From Hymenopellis radicata (Eukaryota > Basidiomycota > Agaricomycetes > Agaricales > Physalacriaceae): a stretch of 64,000 nt of DNA. The stretch lies in assembly GCA_015501595.1 (NCBI GenBank), contig JADNRX010000190.1, forward strand, positions 1 through 64,000. The letters are read 5' to 3'. Of this stretch, positions 20,834-32,722 are shown piece after piece (within the stretch, counting starts at the first letter, position 1; the number at the start of each line of letters is the position of its first letter). The translations under genes were made by a program, and so were the position numbers. Below the pieces are notes generated by a model, which was not told where the DNA came from, did no database searches, and saw nothing but the letters and a program-made list of their open reading frames with translations.

Positions 20834-23800
20834 CTACACCTTAGCCTTTTTGGGCCGTGCCGGTATGCGCAACTTTATGCATGGCACAGTCTTCAGTACA
20901 GTCTGAACTCTCGACAACCGAAGGGCTTTCCAATGGCGAAGTGCATATGGTGCTAACCTCCAATGAGATGAAGTCCCCTCCAGCAATGCTAGGGTCCCAA
21001 GATGATACAACATGTTTTCGGCGGGTGCATGAGTGTATAACTGGGTCGGGCCGCGGGGTCTGCAGGTGAAAAGAGGCTCGTCGCCATCGTCATCATCATT
21101 ATCACTGTCGCCGTCGTTGCTATCCTGAAAAGCATCAAAATATTAATAATTGTCAAGGAATTTGCGAGTGAAAACATACCGCGGTCAGGTGAAGATACAC
21201 CCGCAAGGACAAGTACTTGAGTTCGGCAGCGGACGTAGACACAGGGATAGAATCATAACGACCACTATTACCCTTCTTATAAATATCTATCACCTCGCCG
21301 ATGTACATGCGCTTCACAGTCCGCATAATGACGAAGCTCTTCGGTACGAGAGGTACCATCTGAGAGATGTTCTTGGTACTGATACATTCGAGAGCTAAAG
21401 CGTTCGTGAGCAAGACAGTAATGAAAACAAGAAAATAGGAGAACAGACCCTTCGCTGTTATCAGTTTCACAATTTGGGAAGATGCAGCCTGCCAGCGAAG
21501 TTGACGTGCTGATTTCTGTTGGCCCTGCTGTTGGATTCCTTCATCTCGGGCCTGCGCAATTCGTACAAGATGATTGGCCTCCTTAACGGTCAGCTGAACA
21601 CCAGAGCCGGACGGTGTAGGCGAATTGGTTTCCGAATTCGCCTTCAGTTCCGCTAGTTTGGGGAAGAACTTCGGATTGATCTGTACCACGCGCTCTGAGT
21701 GGGTGGATGTGCCGGCCTGGAGACGTTCACGCAAAGCAACCATCTTCCGAATGGAAATTCTCCCATCTGTATCGAGCATGTCGCTAGAAGTGGTCGACGA
21801 TACTGCCGGCTGTACAGCTTCCAGCATGGACGGTTGCTCGTCGGTGGGTACGGAGGTCTGAGATGACTGAAGGCGATCATCCGGCGAAAGCACATCCTCG
21901 TTATTGTTGTCGCAGTCTTCGCAGAGAGCGGCATAGCGAGCTACATCATGGGTTGACGCAGCTGTGCTTTCGGCCAATGTACCAGAGCTCGATTCCGTCG
22001 AATCATCATCATCGGATGCCTCCTGTAGATCCTCATCCTCCACGTCAGTATCCAATTCATCCCCGTCTGCTGCTACTGCCGCCGCCGCCGCCCGCTTTCG
22101 TGATACCTTGAGTGATGCCAGAGGTGCCAAGGGAATAGGTTGGACGGTAGGAGTGCGAATGTGTAGAACATCACGAAAGACCGCGAGGACTTCGGTATGT
22201 GTGATCCTGACCAGTACATCAATATCAGATGATGAGAGGTTTGCTTTGGGGATGTCCTCAGCACGAAGAGGTTTCGCAGTACCAGTATCCATCATATAGC
22301 CTACGGCAGAATTCCGCTCTGACTTCCTAATCTGGAATTTCCCACTCGCCAAGATGTTAAGACGGACCATCACATGTTGCGAGAACTTGAGGAACTCTGC
22401 AAAAGTGAAATTTGGTAACAGCTGACGCGCCTGCCCAAAGAAGTGTTCGACAAACTCGGTACCAAGGAGCCACGGACAGAAGGGTCGGTTGGGATAACGT
22501 TTAGAATATATGAGGACGAGGATGATGAGTGTATCACATAGTCGATTGAAAATGAGGAAACTCGCGGGAGAAATGAATGATCGCGTTGACGAGTATAGAT
22601 CTGGATATTTCTTCGACATCTCGTCAATGTGAGCCTTCCAGTAATGAAGAAAGAATCGCGCCCGAAGCGCACAGGCAACACGATCCTTGGCGTTCATAAA
22701 TGGATTCAGCCAGGCATCGAAAAGAAGGCCTACAATATTCTTAGTATGTATCAAGTACCGCGATATGCGAAATGTTTACCTAGCATGAAGAGGTAGGTGA
22801 ACAATCCTTCCCATCCAGGTTTTATCGATGTCGCGTCTTCTTCCCCGACGGTGGTTGCTCCAAGGGCTACGCCGTGAAAGATACGGCGCGCGGCCCCGTC
22901 GTCCTGCTTGTCGACATTCTGAACGTCGCGGAGTACGAGTCCTGCAGACTTGGTCTCATACAAGTCGAGGAAAGACTTATTGACCAGACAGCTCGAACCG
23001 AGACTCGCCGTGTGTGTTCCATGCTGTGGTTGGTTTCGAGCGGTTTTCCGGGCATGAGGACAGTCTTGAATTGAAACAACGGGGCCCATATCTGGTATTT
23101 CGGGAACGGAGATCTGTATACCGAATTCCGCATATGCGTAACTGAATGAGGACGGGGCTCCAGATGTGGTATCCTGCAGGTGCTGAGCAAGGAGCTCGCT
23201 CGCTGCGCCATCAGATGCCAGAGAAACTATGTGTATTTTTAGGTTGGCAGCCATCTTAAGCAGCTTCTGGTTAAGCTCGAAGATATACTCCCCGGTGTCT
23301 TTACCGTCGGTTGGAATCAACGCAACGACAATTGGAGGCGTCTGTGGCAGCGGAATCTTGTTTCTTGTTAGTTTTAGGTATGCACAAACAGCGCGAACAT
23401 ACCTGCAGTAAGACAGCTCGGACCTGCTTTGCAAGAGCACGTTCTTCTGAAACTCGATCGGTAATGTTTTCAATGTCGCTCGCGTCCTCGACTACACATT
23501 CATCCATGGGAAGCACTGAGCCGATGATATGACTGCCAGTAGCCGTTGAATAACTCAAACGCGCCTTGACCTTGGTGCAATCTCCGGCAGCAGCAATCGG
23601 GCCGTCATATCCAATGCGGTCCATGTACCTGCGCACACGCGCAACATTCTCGTAGATGAGATACGGATTCTGCAGAGCATCGGCAGAGTTGGTAACGAGA
23701 TATCTGACAATTTATGAGATGAGAAACAGACAGTAAACATCGCAGGTACACACCGCAGGTGCCTCAACGTAGGTCCTTCGATATGACTACGCAGAAGTTC

Positions 23801-26488
23801 ATACTGCTTACGCGAGTTTGCACCAAATCCACGCAGTAATACCATGTAATTCAGGTATGATTCGGGATAACGAATTCCGAACTTGAGCTTTCCGTTCGGA
23901 GAGGTACTCCGTTTGAGCTTGTCGACAAAGACTTGGCATATAACACTGAACGTGTCGTGATCGGCAAGGCGACCTTTAGCGGCATGCTGGTAGAGTTCTA
24001 AGAAGAACTTGTACGAGTTGTCTTCCTTTGCAATGCGATGCAGATTGAAGAGGACATCATCTTCGAATATCGAAAGAGCCTTCAGCGAATCAAATCCGGG
24101 GAGAGCGGACTTCCCGGTGAAGCGTGTGCGCTGCGCCAATATTTGACGTTGCTCATCATCAGGTTTTGCCAATTCCTTGTCCTTCTATAAAACACGTCAA
24201 TTCTGGGGTAGTGCAGATGGATTTCAACGTACTCGGTAGACGGCGTTCTTGAACGCCTTGTCTTTCGTGACTAAATGACATTGGTCACAACGACTGTTTT
24301 GATTTGTTGTCACCCCTTCGCATCTTGGAGATTTGATGAACCGGTTTAGAAAATCTACTTCCCACCGCACCCACGGTCGCAGTGCTTGCTCAACCCGCTC
24401 TCTTTCCCACCGAGTCCACTCCTCCGTTTTCACCCTCACGTTTCCGCTTGACGGTACACTCTGAACATCACTCCCAACTCCTCGTAGTCGTCCATCACCA
24501 TTCCCTTTCTTCATATCAGGGAATGGCTTCCACGGCAACAGCCTACGGGCGACTCGAGCTTCAAACTCTTGCGAAATCCCTCCTAAGGATCGCGTCGGTG
24601 TGCGTTCGATGTATGCATCGTATCGCTTCCCATTCAGGTGTGTGCATGGTGTCTTCACTGCTGGTTGGACTTCGTTGGTGATGGAGCCTTTTTCGAATAT
24701 GTTGGCAACCGATGGCGTCTATCATGGCGTTCATTCAGACTCACTCTCGCTTCATGAACGGGGTACTTACTGCTGCGAATTTCTTTAGCATGTAAGTCTT
24801 GGTGCCGATTTCTGGAACCGGCGTAACACTGGGGACGACGTCTGGGCCAGAACCCGCTTTCAACGAGGCCTTGACTGGGAAGAACGAGTGAAGAGCGGAT
24901 ACACCTTTAGGTGCCTAGAGGTGTCAATCAGATGGCATGTGCGTAAACTTACACCTTCGACACGTACCTTCGCAAACTTAGACTTTGCTCCGATAGCGAC
25001 GCGCTTCGTCGACACACCGGTTATCTGGGGACACGACGCAAGGTGGGACTTCCAGTGCTTCATGTCGTACTTCCGCTTATCGTCCAATTTTATTGCCTTA
25101 TTGCAGCCCTTGCACATTACTTTGTCTTCCGTGAAACTCTTTACCCAAGGGTCCTCTTCGAGCCACTTCTTTCGGTCCTCTTCATTCTGGTACCCGGAGC
25201 GGTCACCCTTTACTGCTTTTCGCTTTTTTGGTGGTTGCTCGTCATCCGTAGCGTCGGGGTCTTCATCGTCGGAACGTTTGTGTTTACTGTAAATGGTGAG
25301 TGTAATATTCGATTATCAGGGCTTGGCTTACCTTCTTTTCGAAGGTACATTGTTATGCTCTTTCGGTCCATTGCTTTGTCCCGCCGGGAAGCGGGCATCC
25401 TTGGCTTTCTTAACTGGGCCTGGTGGCAGTTGCTTCTCGACATTTTGTGCTGGGCTCTCGTGCGGGATCGAGCCACGCAGGTCAGATAGGGAATGGATGT
25501 GATCGAGGAGGGCGGGCGTAGGTGGCTCAGTCTCCATACGTGTGGCAGGCGCGACAGATGGTCCATCCACAATTTCGAATCCGTCACTGTCATCTTCATT
25601 GCTTTGGACGGCGTTGCGTGGGCGGATTCGGGCAATTCTGGAGTGTCGGTAAGTTGCGGCAATAACGGTACTGAACAAGCCCTACTTACGGGATACCCAA
25701 GAGAACTTCCAGGATTTTTGACCGCATTTCTTCCTTTCGGTCATCCTCGGCATCTTCAACTGGACGACCCTCTTTGACCATCCACAGACCCATCATGGTG
25801 AAGATGCCGCATGACCATGCATCTACTTGGCGTTGGCTTTCACGCGGTGAGAGCACTTCGAGAGGCTTCCATTCGGACCATTGATGCCTCTGTTTTCCTA
25901 GAATCGCCATGATCGCGTCAATTGCGTCAAGCATCATCTAGACAACACTTCAGTGGTGACCGTGGGCTTTCCTGTATCGACTCACCGGCTCTGCCCAGAA
26001 TGCAGATCCGAGCTCGGGGATGCTGTCGAAAATGTAGGCTTGTTGGTCTATGAAATCAACCCAGCCGAGAACCCAGTGGTATGGTTCATGCTCTGAGTAA
26101 AGTGGGAAGAACCAACGGTTGTAGGTTTCCAATTTTGAAAGGGTATCACCGCTCTCGAAAGAAGGTAAGTCGTGTGTAACACCAGCATCGAATATGGACG
26201 TACTACAGCTCGAATATGATCAAGGATGGTCCCATGATATTTTCCTTCTGTGAGGGTACCCCGTACAAGGGGCGGCAGATAACTAGAGAAAACACACCAG
26301 TCGGAGGTGACTGCAGAATTTTCTTCAGCTAAATTCTGCACGGTGGCAGCAAATGTGTTGATAAGTAGACCAGGGATTCTTTCCCCGCCAACAATGAGAG
26401 GTTCGAAATCCTCGTAGATGAGGTCGAATCCGCGTACATTGCGGATTTCGACTTTTACTGTGTCCGCGAGGGAGAGACGCGCCGTCAT
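20834..26488 (-). CDS. Ulp1-like protease / zinc finger / DDE transposase, one gene
   Basis: ATG at 26488, TAG at 20836-20834. In order: a Ulp1 (C48) domain with HWVLGWVDF (His), YIFDSIPELG (Asp) and QVDAWSCGIFTM (Cys); a charged linker (DDSDGFEIVDG, then PPKKRKAVKGDRS); a zinc finger CKGCNKAIKLD..WKSHLASC; a GVSALHSFFPVKA linker; a long helical part; AAGDCTKVKARLSYST; VALIPTDGKDTGEYI; VSLASDGAASEL; QDCPHARKTARN; and FVEHFFGQARQLLPNFTF. An acidic tail (SDNDDDDGDE) and basic end PARPKKAKV follow. Junctions checked keep phase (IP/IARIRPRN, PSKR/SKHKRS, LLQ/IPLPQ, TA/DSNDGD), so protease and transposase read as one chain. The DDE part matches a large Agaricomycete transposase family with P/THAP9-like order. 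The protease could process the protein or remove SUMO from host targets; that is inference. No frame break was seen. Two separate transcripts remain possible. Confidence 0.82.
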
Positions 26489-26808
26489 TGGTACCGAGAG
26501 ATCGCGTCGTTCGTGTTGGAGAGAAAATGGAAAATTGTTCAGATCGGATCATGCCGAGACGTGCTCGGTGTTATACAGCAACGCCGACAGCTGGATTCGA
26601 ACGTGTACGTGAAAAAAATGCATTCTTTGAAGTACCACGAAGGCATCAAACCCACTGGACTATATACATGCACTTGGAGGGGGTCTCCAAGTACCCAGCT
26701 ACCCTCTGAAAAGTCCAAATTCTCGCCGAACCTCAGCCCAAATTTCGCTCAAAAGTCCAAATTTTCGCCGGGGTTTTGGTCGATTTTGAGCCCTCAAAAG
26801 TCCAAAAA

Positions 26809-26841
26809 TCGCCGGCGGTATAGGGGAGCTTCCCAGGGCCT
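26809..26841 (-). repeat. Right terminal inverted repeat of the P-like element
   Basis: Exact mirror of 20575-20607. Three AAAAGTCCAAA words lie inside it between about 26708 and 26808. Confidence 0.9.
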
Positions 26842-29800
26842 ATTATGCAATTGCGTCAACATTACGAGTACACAGTGACAGGTAAGCCGTGCCGTGTCCC
26901 TCTTGTAGGGCTCTCCACCGTACCGTATACGGTTACAATGTTACAAGATTGATTCCGCCTACGCTAATTAAATAGCTAAGGTACTAGTACCCCGACGGAC
27001 CGTATATAGTGAATAATGACAAGTGAATGGCGACGCAGACCACGGGTGCCTCAAAACCCTGCGGGGAAAACCTCTGTGAGGACAAAACCCACGTCAGGGA
27101 AAGCTACCGGGTTATCGGTGAGAACGGTAAACATGAAAAGTCAGTTGCTTGCACGGAAACGACGTGCGGATATGCCCTTGGATGTGGCAACCCGACGCGT
27201 GTAATCGCCCCAGATGCGTCCGGCAAGTCGAACAAAGGTAATGTGCCAAGAAGAGGAAATATTTCGAAGGACCCTGTCCCGTAGAATGCCACTGGAAAAA
27301 GCATCACGAGGTATGAGCCCATCAAGAGGAGGAACATGGCCTAAATAAAACTGGGTCAATGCAAGAGGCCAGATGACAGGATTGTCAAGGAAGAGGGACT
27401 CAGCCGCATGTTTAAGCAAGGGAAAGTTGGACACTTTGGAGTCCTTGTCGCCGGTCTTGATTGCATTCTCGGTTACCCGCTCAACATCCTTCAGCGCATC
27501 CGCGCGGTATGTCGAGAATTGAGGGCAACACACAAATGTGTGATGCATGTCCTCGATTGCGATGCAACCAAAGCGACACAGATTTGACGCTAGATAGCTA
27601 CGAGAATGCATTGTTTCGGCATTCGGCAGTTGACCCGATCTTGCGTACAGCTGTACCGCCGCCGAGTATGCTGAAACTGCGTGAGTGTATGGAAAGGAAG
27701 GAGGAGGACGCTTATCGTATAGCCAAGTGGCCATCCGATGCTTGTGTCCATATCCGAACTCGCGGGACGTTCGACGAGCGAAGATGGAGGTGAGATAAGT
27801 TTTGATGTCAGACTCGATCCAGCCATGATCATCAGAGAAGAACGTGTAGTCGTTCATGAAGAAGGTTGGTTCGGGAGCGATAGGGAGCCGAGTCGAAACA
27901 GCATGAGAGCCAGATGCGTAGTGATCAGCCTCATTGTTGAGGCGCGACTCTATAGAATCTCCACCAGTATGAGCTTTAGTATACTCAAGATGCATATGCC
28001 GGTTTCGTTGCAGAATAGACAATAGCCACCGATAGTATGAGCGCCCAGGTAAGTTTCGGAGACGCGGTTGTATATCTACAACCGTCTGAGAGTCGTCAAC
28101 AAGTCGAACCGAGTTCATGTGATCTGTAAGTAGTCGATGACGGCCCATGTTGTCTATGTCGGTAGCCATCAGCGAGTCCATGATCTGAGCGAATACCTCT
28201 GCATGCAGGATTGACTTAGCGGTACCAGCGACGCGCATGACAAGAGTCCGAGGTCCTGTAACCGCCGCAATGAGAGTTTTTGGGTCAAGAAGTCCCGCTG
28301 ATGCCGGACTTGCTGATCCGTCAGATGCCCACATCGTGACATCACTCTCTTGAGACTTGACCTTCGACGCCGACATCTGCGAAGTCGCCGCGAGCCAGCG
28401 GATCCAGCTTTCAGCCGCTACACGACGTTCCTCCCGAGGCCTCACCAAATCCTCTGATCCGATATAGAACCATGACAGCGGGACATTTTCGAAGATGTCG
28501 ACCATCCTCTGCCAGGCCACGGATGCACCAAGATCAGTCGCACGATGAGTAGGGAACGGTGGGTCTGTGCGTGGAGAGAAGGTGCGAGCATTCCATTCAC
28601 CAGCATGACGGAGTAAACTCACCCCCTTTTTTCGCAGAGACAACCAAACACGTCCGTGCGGTACGTCCTTCCCGTGTGCACGACATACTGCCGACACATG
28701 CGTCAAACTCATATCTCCACGCAGGACATGACTCTGGTCCGTCGACCGCAGGCCCAACTTCACGCCGGAACTTCCCATCGCCTGTTGGGCTGAGATCCAG
28801 GCCATTGGAAGACGCCCACGATAACGCGAGAACCCACGACTAAGCCCGGCACCGTCAAGTGGACTGGCGCAGCCGTTAATCGAGCACTGCCAGTCAGCAA
28901 GGGTTATTGGTGTACGCAGAGCGAATTTAGGCATCTTAAACTCGTCAATAAAGCATTTCAGTTCGTTAAAGCGTGCAGTGGGATCGTCAACCTTAGCGCG
29001 CAGAAATTCGAGCTCATCCTTGACCACCGGCACAGCGTGAAGAGTTATCGTCATCGGGCTAACACTGGCTCGGTTCGTGATGGAGGGCATATAAATTGTG
29101 TCGGGTATCTCGCGTCGTAGTCCCAGTGCGTAAGCTTCAGTTTTCTTCCATTGAGTAAGCCATCCGTATGCGAACTGAAAGCGCTCCATAGCCAGGGTGA
29201 AGTACATGAGGCCAGCTTCGTCGCGTGCAAAGAGGTAGGAGTTGTCCATCGCTTCAGCCATCGATATTCTGAGCTCAGTTTCATCATTAGGAAGATGCAA
29301 ATCACCGCGTTCTGCATTCGAAGATCGTAGAAGGAGACTGCCCTCACTGTCAGTAGCCAAATCAGAGAGCCAGCGATGTCCAAGACTAGTCGTCAGCGTC
29401 GACTTGAGCGGAGAAAGAGGACCACCCTGTTTAGTTACCCCAGAGATGAATATTGGGTCAGTCATGCCGTGTGCCGTCCGTATCGAGCATTTAACATTGT
29501 CCTGAGCAGCACGGTCGAGTTCGATAATCGAGGCGGGCAATCCGTAGGCAGTGATAGCATCGTGGAATCCCTGAGGCGCGAGGTAGTCAAAGCCCTTCAT
29601 CTGGTCGCGCTTGAGACACCAGACTTCGGTTTTGTGACGTTGAGCCCAAGTCTTAATGCCCGAGAGGAAGCTAATGAGATCTCTTGCCTGTACACCCTGC
29701 TGTGTCGCGACTTGCGTCTCCGGGATGATACTGAGTCGAGCAACATAGGGAGTTAGGCAGTAGTTTAGCCAGGTCATCGGTGAGTTCGCGAGAAAATTTG

Positions 29801-29912
29801 ATATCTGCAACCCACGATAATTGGACAGGTCGGTGCGAAGGCCTCGCTTGTACAGCGCTGTTGCCCACACGTCCTTGATATTACCGGGAAAACGCGCCGT
29901 TTCAACGATGTA

Positions 29913-31419
29913 CACCGCCAAGTTGGGATGACCTTTGGTAGACGTTTTGGGAAAGATGTTGTGCCATCATTTCGGCAATGTTGTCAGATCTCGACTAAAT
30001 GTTGTCAGACCTCAACTAATCGAATCAATTAACCTCAATTGAGTGTGAGGTTGCGGCAACGTTTCCTACAACATCTGGCTAATGCTCCTTTCAATCATGT
30101 CAGGAGCTTCTCTAGCAGATTCTTCATTTTTGTCATACAGGTGGTTTGGATTGAAAAAAGCTGGCATTGTCATTCCACTAAATAGAGGGTACATGTACTA
30201 TAATACTGCAAATGCGGGAGATACGGGTCGTCGCCGCCGCCGTTGCTGTCGTGAAAATCAGAATCGTGGTCGTCGCGGTCGAGGTGCTCATCACGGCCGC
30301 GGTCCTCGTCAATGTCGCGGCTTGTCGACATCCTCCTCCATGTCGCTATCCTCATCCTCGTCCTCAACCTCATTGATTGCCATCCTTGCCCATGTTCTGA
30401 CCTCGTCCATGGTCTCCTCCTTGTCAACGTCGTCGTTATTGTGGTCCTCGCCAATAAGTCCCATTTGCTTGTGGTCCGGTGTGCAGTCGCGGTCCTCGTC
30501 CCCAATCGCGGTCCTCGTCCAACAGTCGCAGTCCTCGTCCAACAGTCGCAGTCCTCGTCCAACAGTTGCAGTCTTCGTCCAACAGTCGCGGTCCTCGTCC
30601 ACGTCCAACAGTCGCGGTCCTCGTCCACGTCCAACAGTCGCGGTCCTCGTCCACGTCCAACAGTCGCAGTCCTCGTCTTGATTGGGTTCTCATCGGGTCG
30701 TTATGCTCGTCCTGTGCTCCTCATCCACAGTCGCGGTCCTCGTCCACAGTCATGGTCCTCGTCCACAGTCGCGGTCCTCGTCCACAGTCGCGGTCCTCGT
30801 CCTGATTGGGTCCTGATTGGGTCGTTACGCTCGTCCTGTGCTGGTTGTTCATTCGCGTGCAGTCATCGTCCCTCGTGGATAAGAGCCGTTGTAAAGGGCT
30901 CCGAGTCGTCCTGACGTGTGGCTCTTCTAATGCCTTGCGGGCGACCATCGAGAGGACTTGCGGTTGGGCCAGTGGAAGTTGGCCAGCTGGTGCAGGTGGA
31001 AGGGAAGGAGGAAGGGACATTGCCCGATCGGGACTTTTGGTTCGGTTTCGAAATTGATGCGGAGTTTGAATGGACTTGGGTGATTTCTTATACTGTAACT
31101 TCGGCTCATGGAAATTCGTTTGCCTGGTAGCTTCCTGCAATTGCCGGGCGACTAAACATGGATGAGATAGCATTTGGAAGAATAACTTTGTAATAAATAC
31201 TATATTATAATGCAAAATAGCACAAATATGCACAACAGTCTATGAGGTTACCCACCACGTATTTCCCAATCTCCCACCAGATGTTTTGAAAAGGTTGACT
31301 TGGAACATTGGGCGGCAACATTGCCGCAACATCCGGCGCACTGTTTCCGTGCGATCAACTTTGATCTCAATCAACTTCAGCGATCAATCTCACGGCAAGG
31401 TCAGGACAGTTTGGTGGTG
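29913..31419. mobile_element. TA-flanked non-autonomous DNA element, 1507 bp, inside the LINE
   Basis: The insertion point is set by the LINE frame: codons for LHDY and IVETARF join when 29913-31419 and one TA are removed. The ends are imperfect inverted repeats, CACCGCCAA..TGACCTT on the left and its mirror of CACCACCAA..TGACCTT on the right. TA lies on both sides (29911-29912, 31420-31421). Subterminal words GCAACAT/ATGTTGC recur at both ends. The centre is a GC-rich minisatellite with no real gene. Tc1/mariner is the simplest class; a CACTA-type element with a 2-bp duplication is possible. Confidence 0.8.
30478..30830. repeat. Minisatellite, about 20-bp unit
   Basis: Units close to GTCGCGGTCCTCGTCCAACA follow one another, with variants CGTCCACAGTC and CGTCCACGTCC. 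Because the unit length and the lack of stops keep several frames open, long open frames exist on both strands here, but they encode only repeated GPRP/DEDRD-type peptides and are not called as genes. Confidence 0.85.
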
Positions 31420-31578
31420 TAGTCGTGGAGAGTAATGATTAGTGCTAGAGTTCGGTCATTCAGCGCTTTCACACACCATTTTTCCCAACCGTCTGGACCA
31501 GGGGAGGGCCGAGCGTTTCCTTTACGAAGCATTGCGCGATATTCCAGGATGGACACGCGACGGGGCCATTGGAACGGA

Positions 31579-32722
31579 TAGTGAGTAGCGCGGGTGTCCC
31601 GAGGGTATTTCGGTTGGAACCCCTACCCGTACCCTCGACTTACCCGGTCCCGCAGTGCGGGTGCGGGTTACCCGCCAGAATCGTTTCGGGTCGAGCTCAG
31701 AATGTCTCTTCGTGCCCGCCGCCGACCCCCGAGCAATTGCGCAGGGGGTAGCGACGTGCACGACGCACATAACGCACACAGTTGATGCCCACCCTGTTGT
31801 ACAGCAACAGGGAAGGGACACAACATGTAGGGGGAGAAAAGGGAGAATGGCGCGAGAAGATGGTACAAGTTGGAGGAGAGCGCGGCGACGCAGGACAGGA
31901 GTAGTGAACATATCTAAATGAACATTAGAATATAACAGACAGATAAATGTGCACCGTTTTTTGGGCTGGATGCGTCCACGACGCCGTCCAGCCCGCAGAT
32001 CCATCGCATCGCCGTGGCGCTCGCTGTCCAGCGATAAGGCGGCCCCGTGCTGAGGGCTTGGGCGCCGTGTGTGCTTGTTAAAACGGCGCCGTCGTGTAGA
32101 CGAGTGCCGTGAGAGTGGCACCGTCGTGTAGACGAGTACCGCTATGAGCTCGCGCTCGCTGTCCAATAGTATGGTGGCCTCGTCCCGAGGGCTTACACGT
32201 CGCGGAGGGTCGTCGGATTGGTGTCGTCACGAAGACGAACACCAGAATGCGCCCGGAACGTGTCCAAGGGCATAGCGGCCGGCGCAAAGCCAAACCGCGC
32301 CCGGGGAGCGAAGGAGCACAGAGAAAACAAGTCAGAGAAGCCCCAGAAAATTTTCTGGGGCCGACGAGCACGACACAAAGGTCGTGCTGTGGTGGTAAGA
32401 GGGAAAGAATTGAGAACGGATGAGATCGATCGTTATCCGGCAACTGCCGGGACGTTCGGCGATCTCGGCGATCACAGAAATTCTTTCACCACGTCGTTTC
32501 TCGACGACTTCGGGCTCATTTGAGCCTAAATAAAATTCGATAATTTACATAGAAATATATATACTTTAATTGTATTATGACATGTGGTCTAAGTGGACCA
32601 CGGCACGGGTAACAAAGGGTTATGCGGGTTAGAGCGGGTGCTCGGACCGAGACCCCTACCCGGACCCTGACACACCCGCATCCGTGACCCGGACCGGGTG
32701 CTCCGACCCGGGCTATTCACTA
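31579..32722. mobile_element. Non-autonomous hAT NA1, 1144 bp, inside the LINE
   Basis: Ends are TAGTGAGTAGCGCGGG and the mirror of TAGTGAATAGCCCGGG. The 8-bp direct repeat GGAACGGA flanks it (31571-31578, 32723-32730). The LINE reading frame continues exactly across the site (GDPF/QWPRR). It contains segments also found in NA2 and, near 32338-32525, a chain of short hairpins that starts with a 22-bp palindrome. No coding capacity. Confidence 0.9.

Larger units (their letters stand above)
20575..26841 (-). mobile_element. P-element-like DNA transposon, 6267 bp, complete
   Basis: A perfect 33-bp terminal inverted repeat begins AGGCCCTGGGAAGC at 20575 and is mirrored at 26809-26841. Both sides carry the 8-bp direct repeat ATTATGCA (20567-20574 and 26842-26849). 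The word CTCAAAAGTCCAAA recurs just inside both ends, as expected for subterminal transposase sites. The single gene on the minus strand fills most of the interior. The empty site is visible in the homologous copy at about 57000-57030 (GTGTTTATTGTGC). 8-bp duplications fit P, hAT and KDZ elements; the transposase and 33-bp ends favour P-like. Perfect ends suggest recent activity. Confidence 0.9.

Noticed and set aside
30082..30914. Long Arg/Ser/Pro-rich ORFs on both strands
   Set aside because: They are read from a 20-bp minisatellite inside a non-autonomous transposon and have no start context or natural composition.
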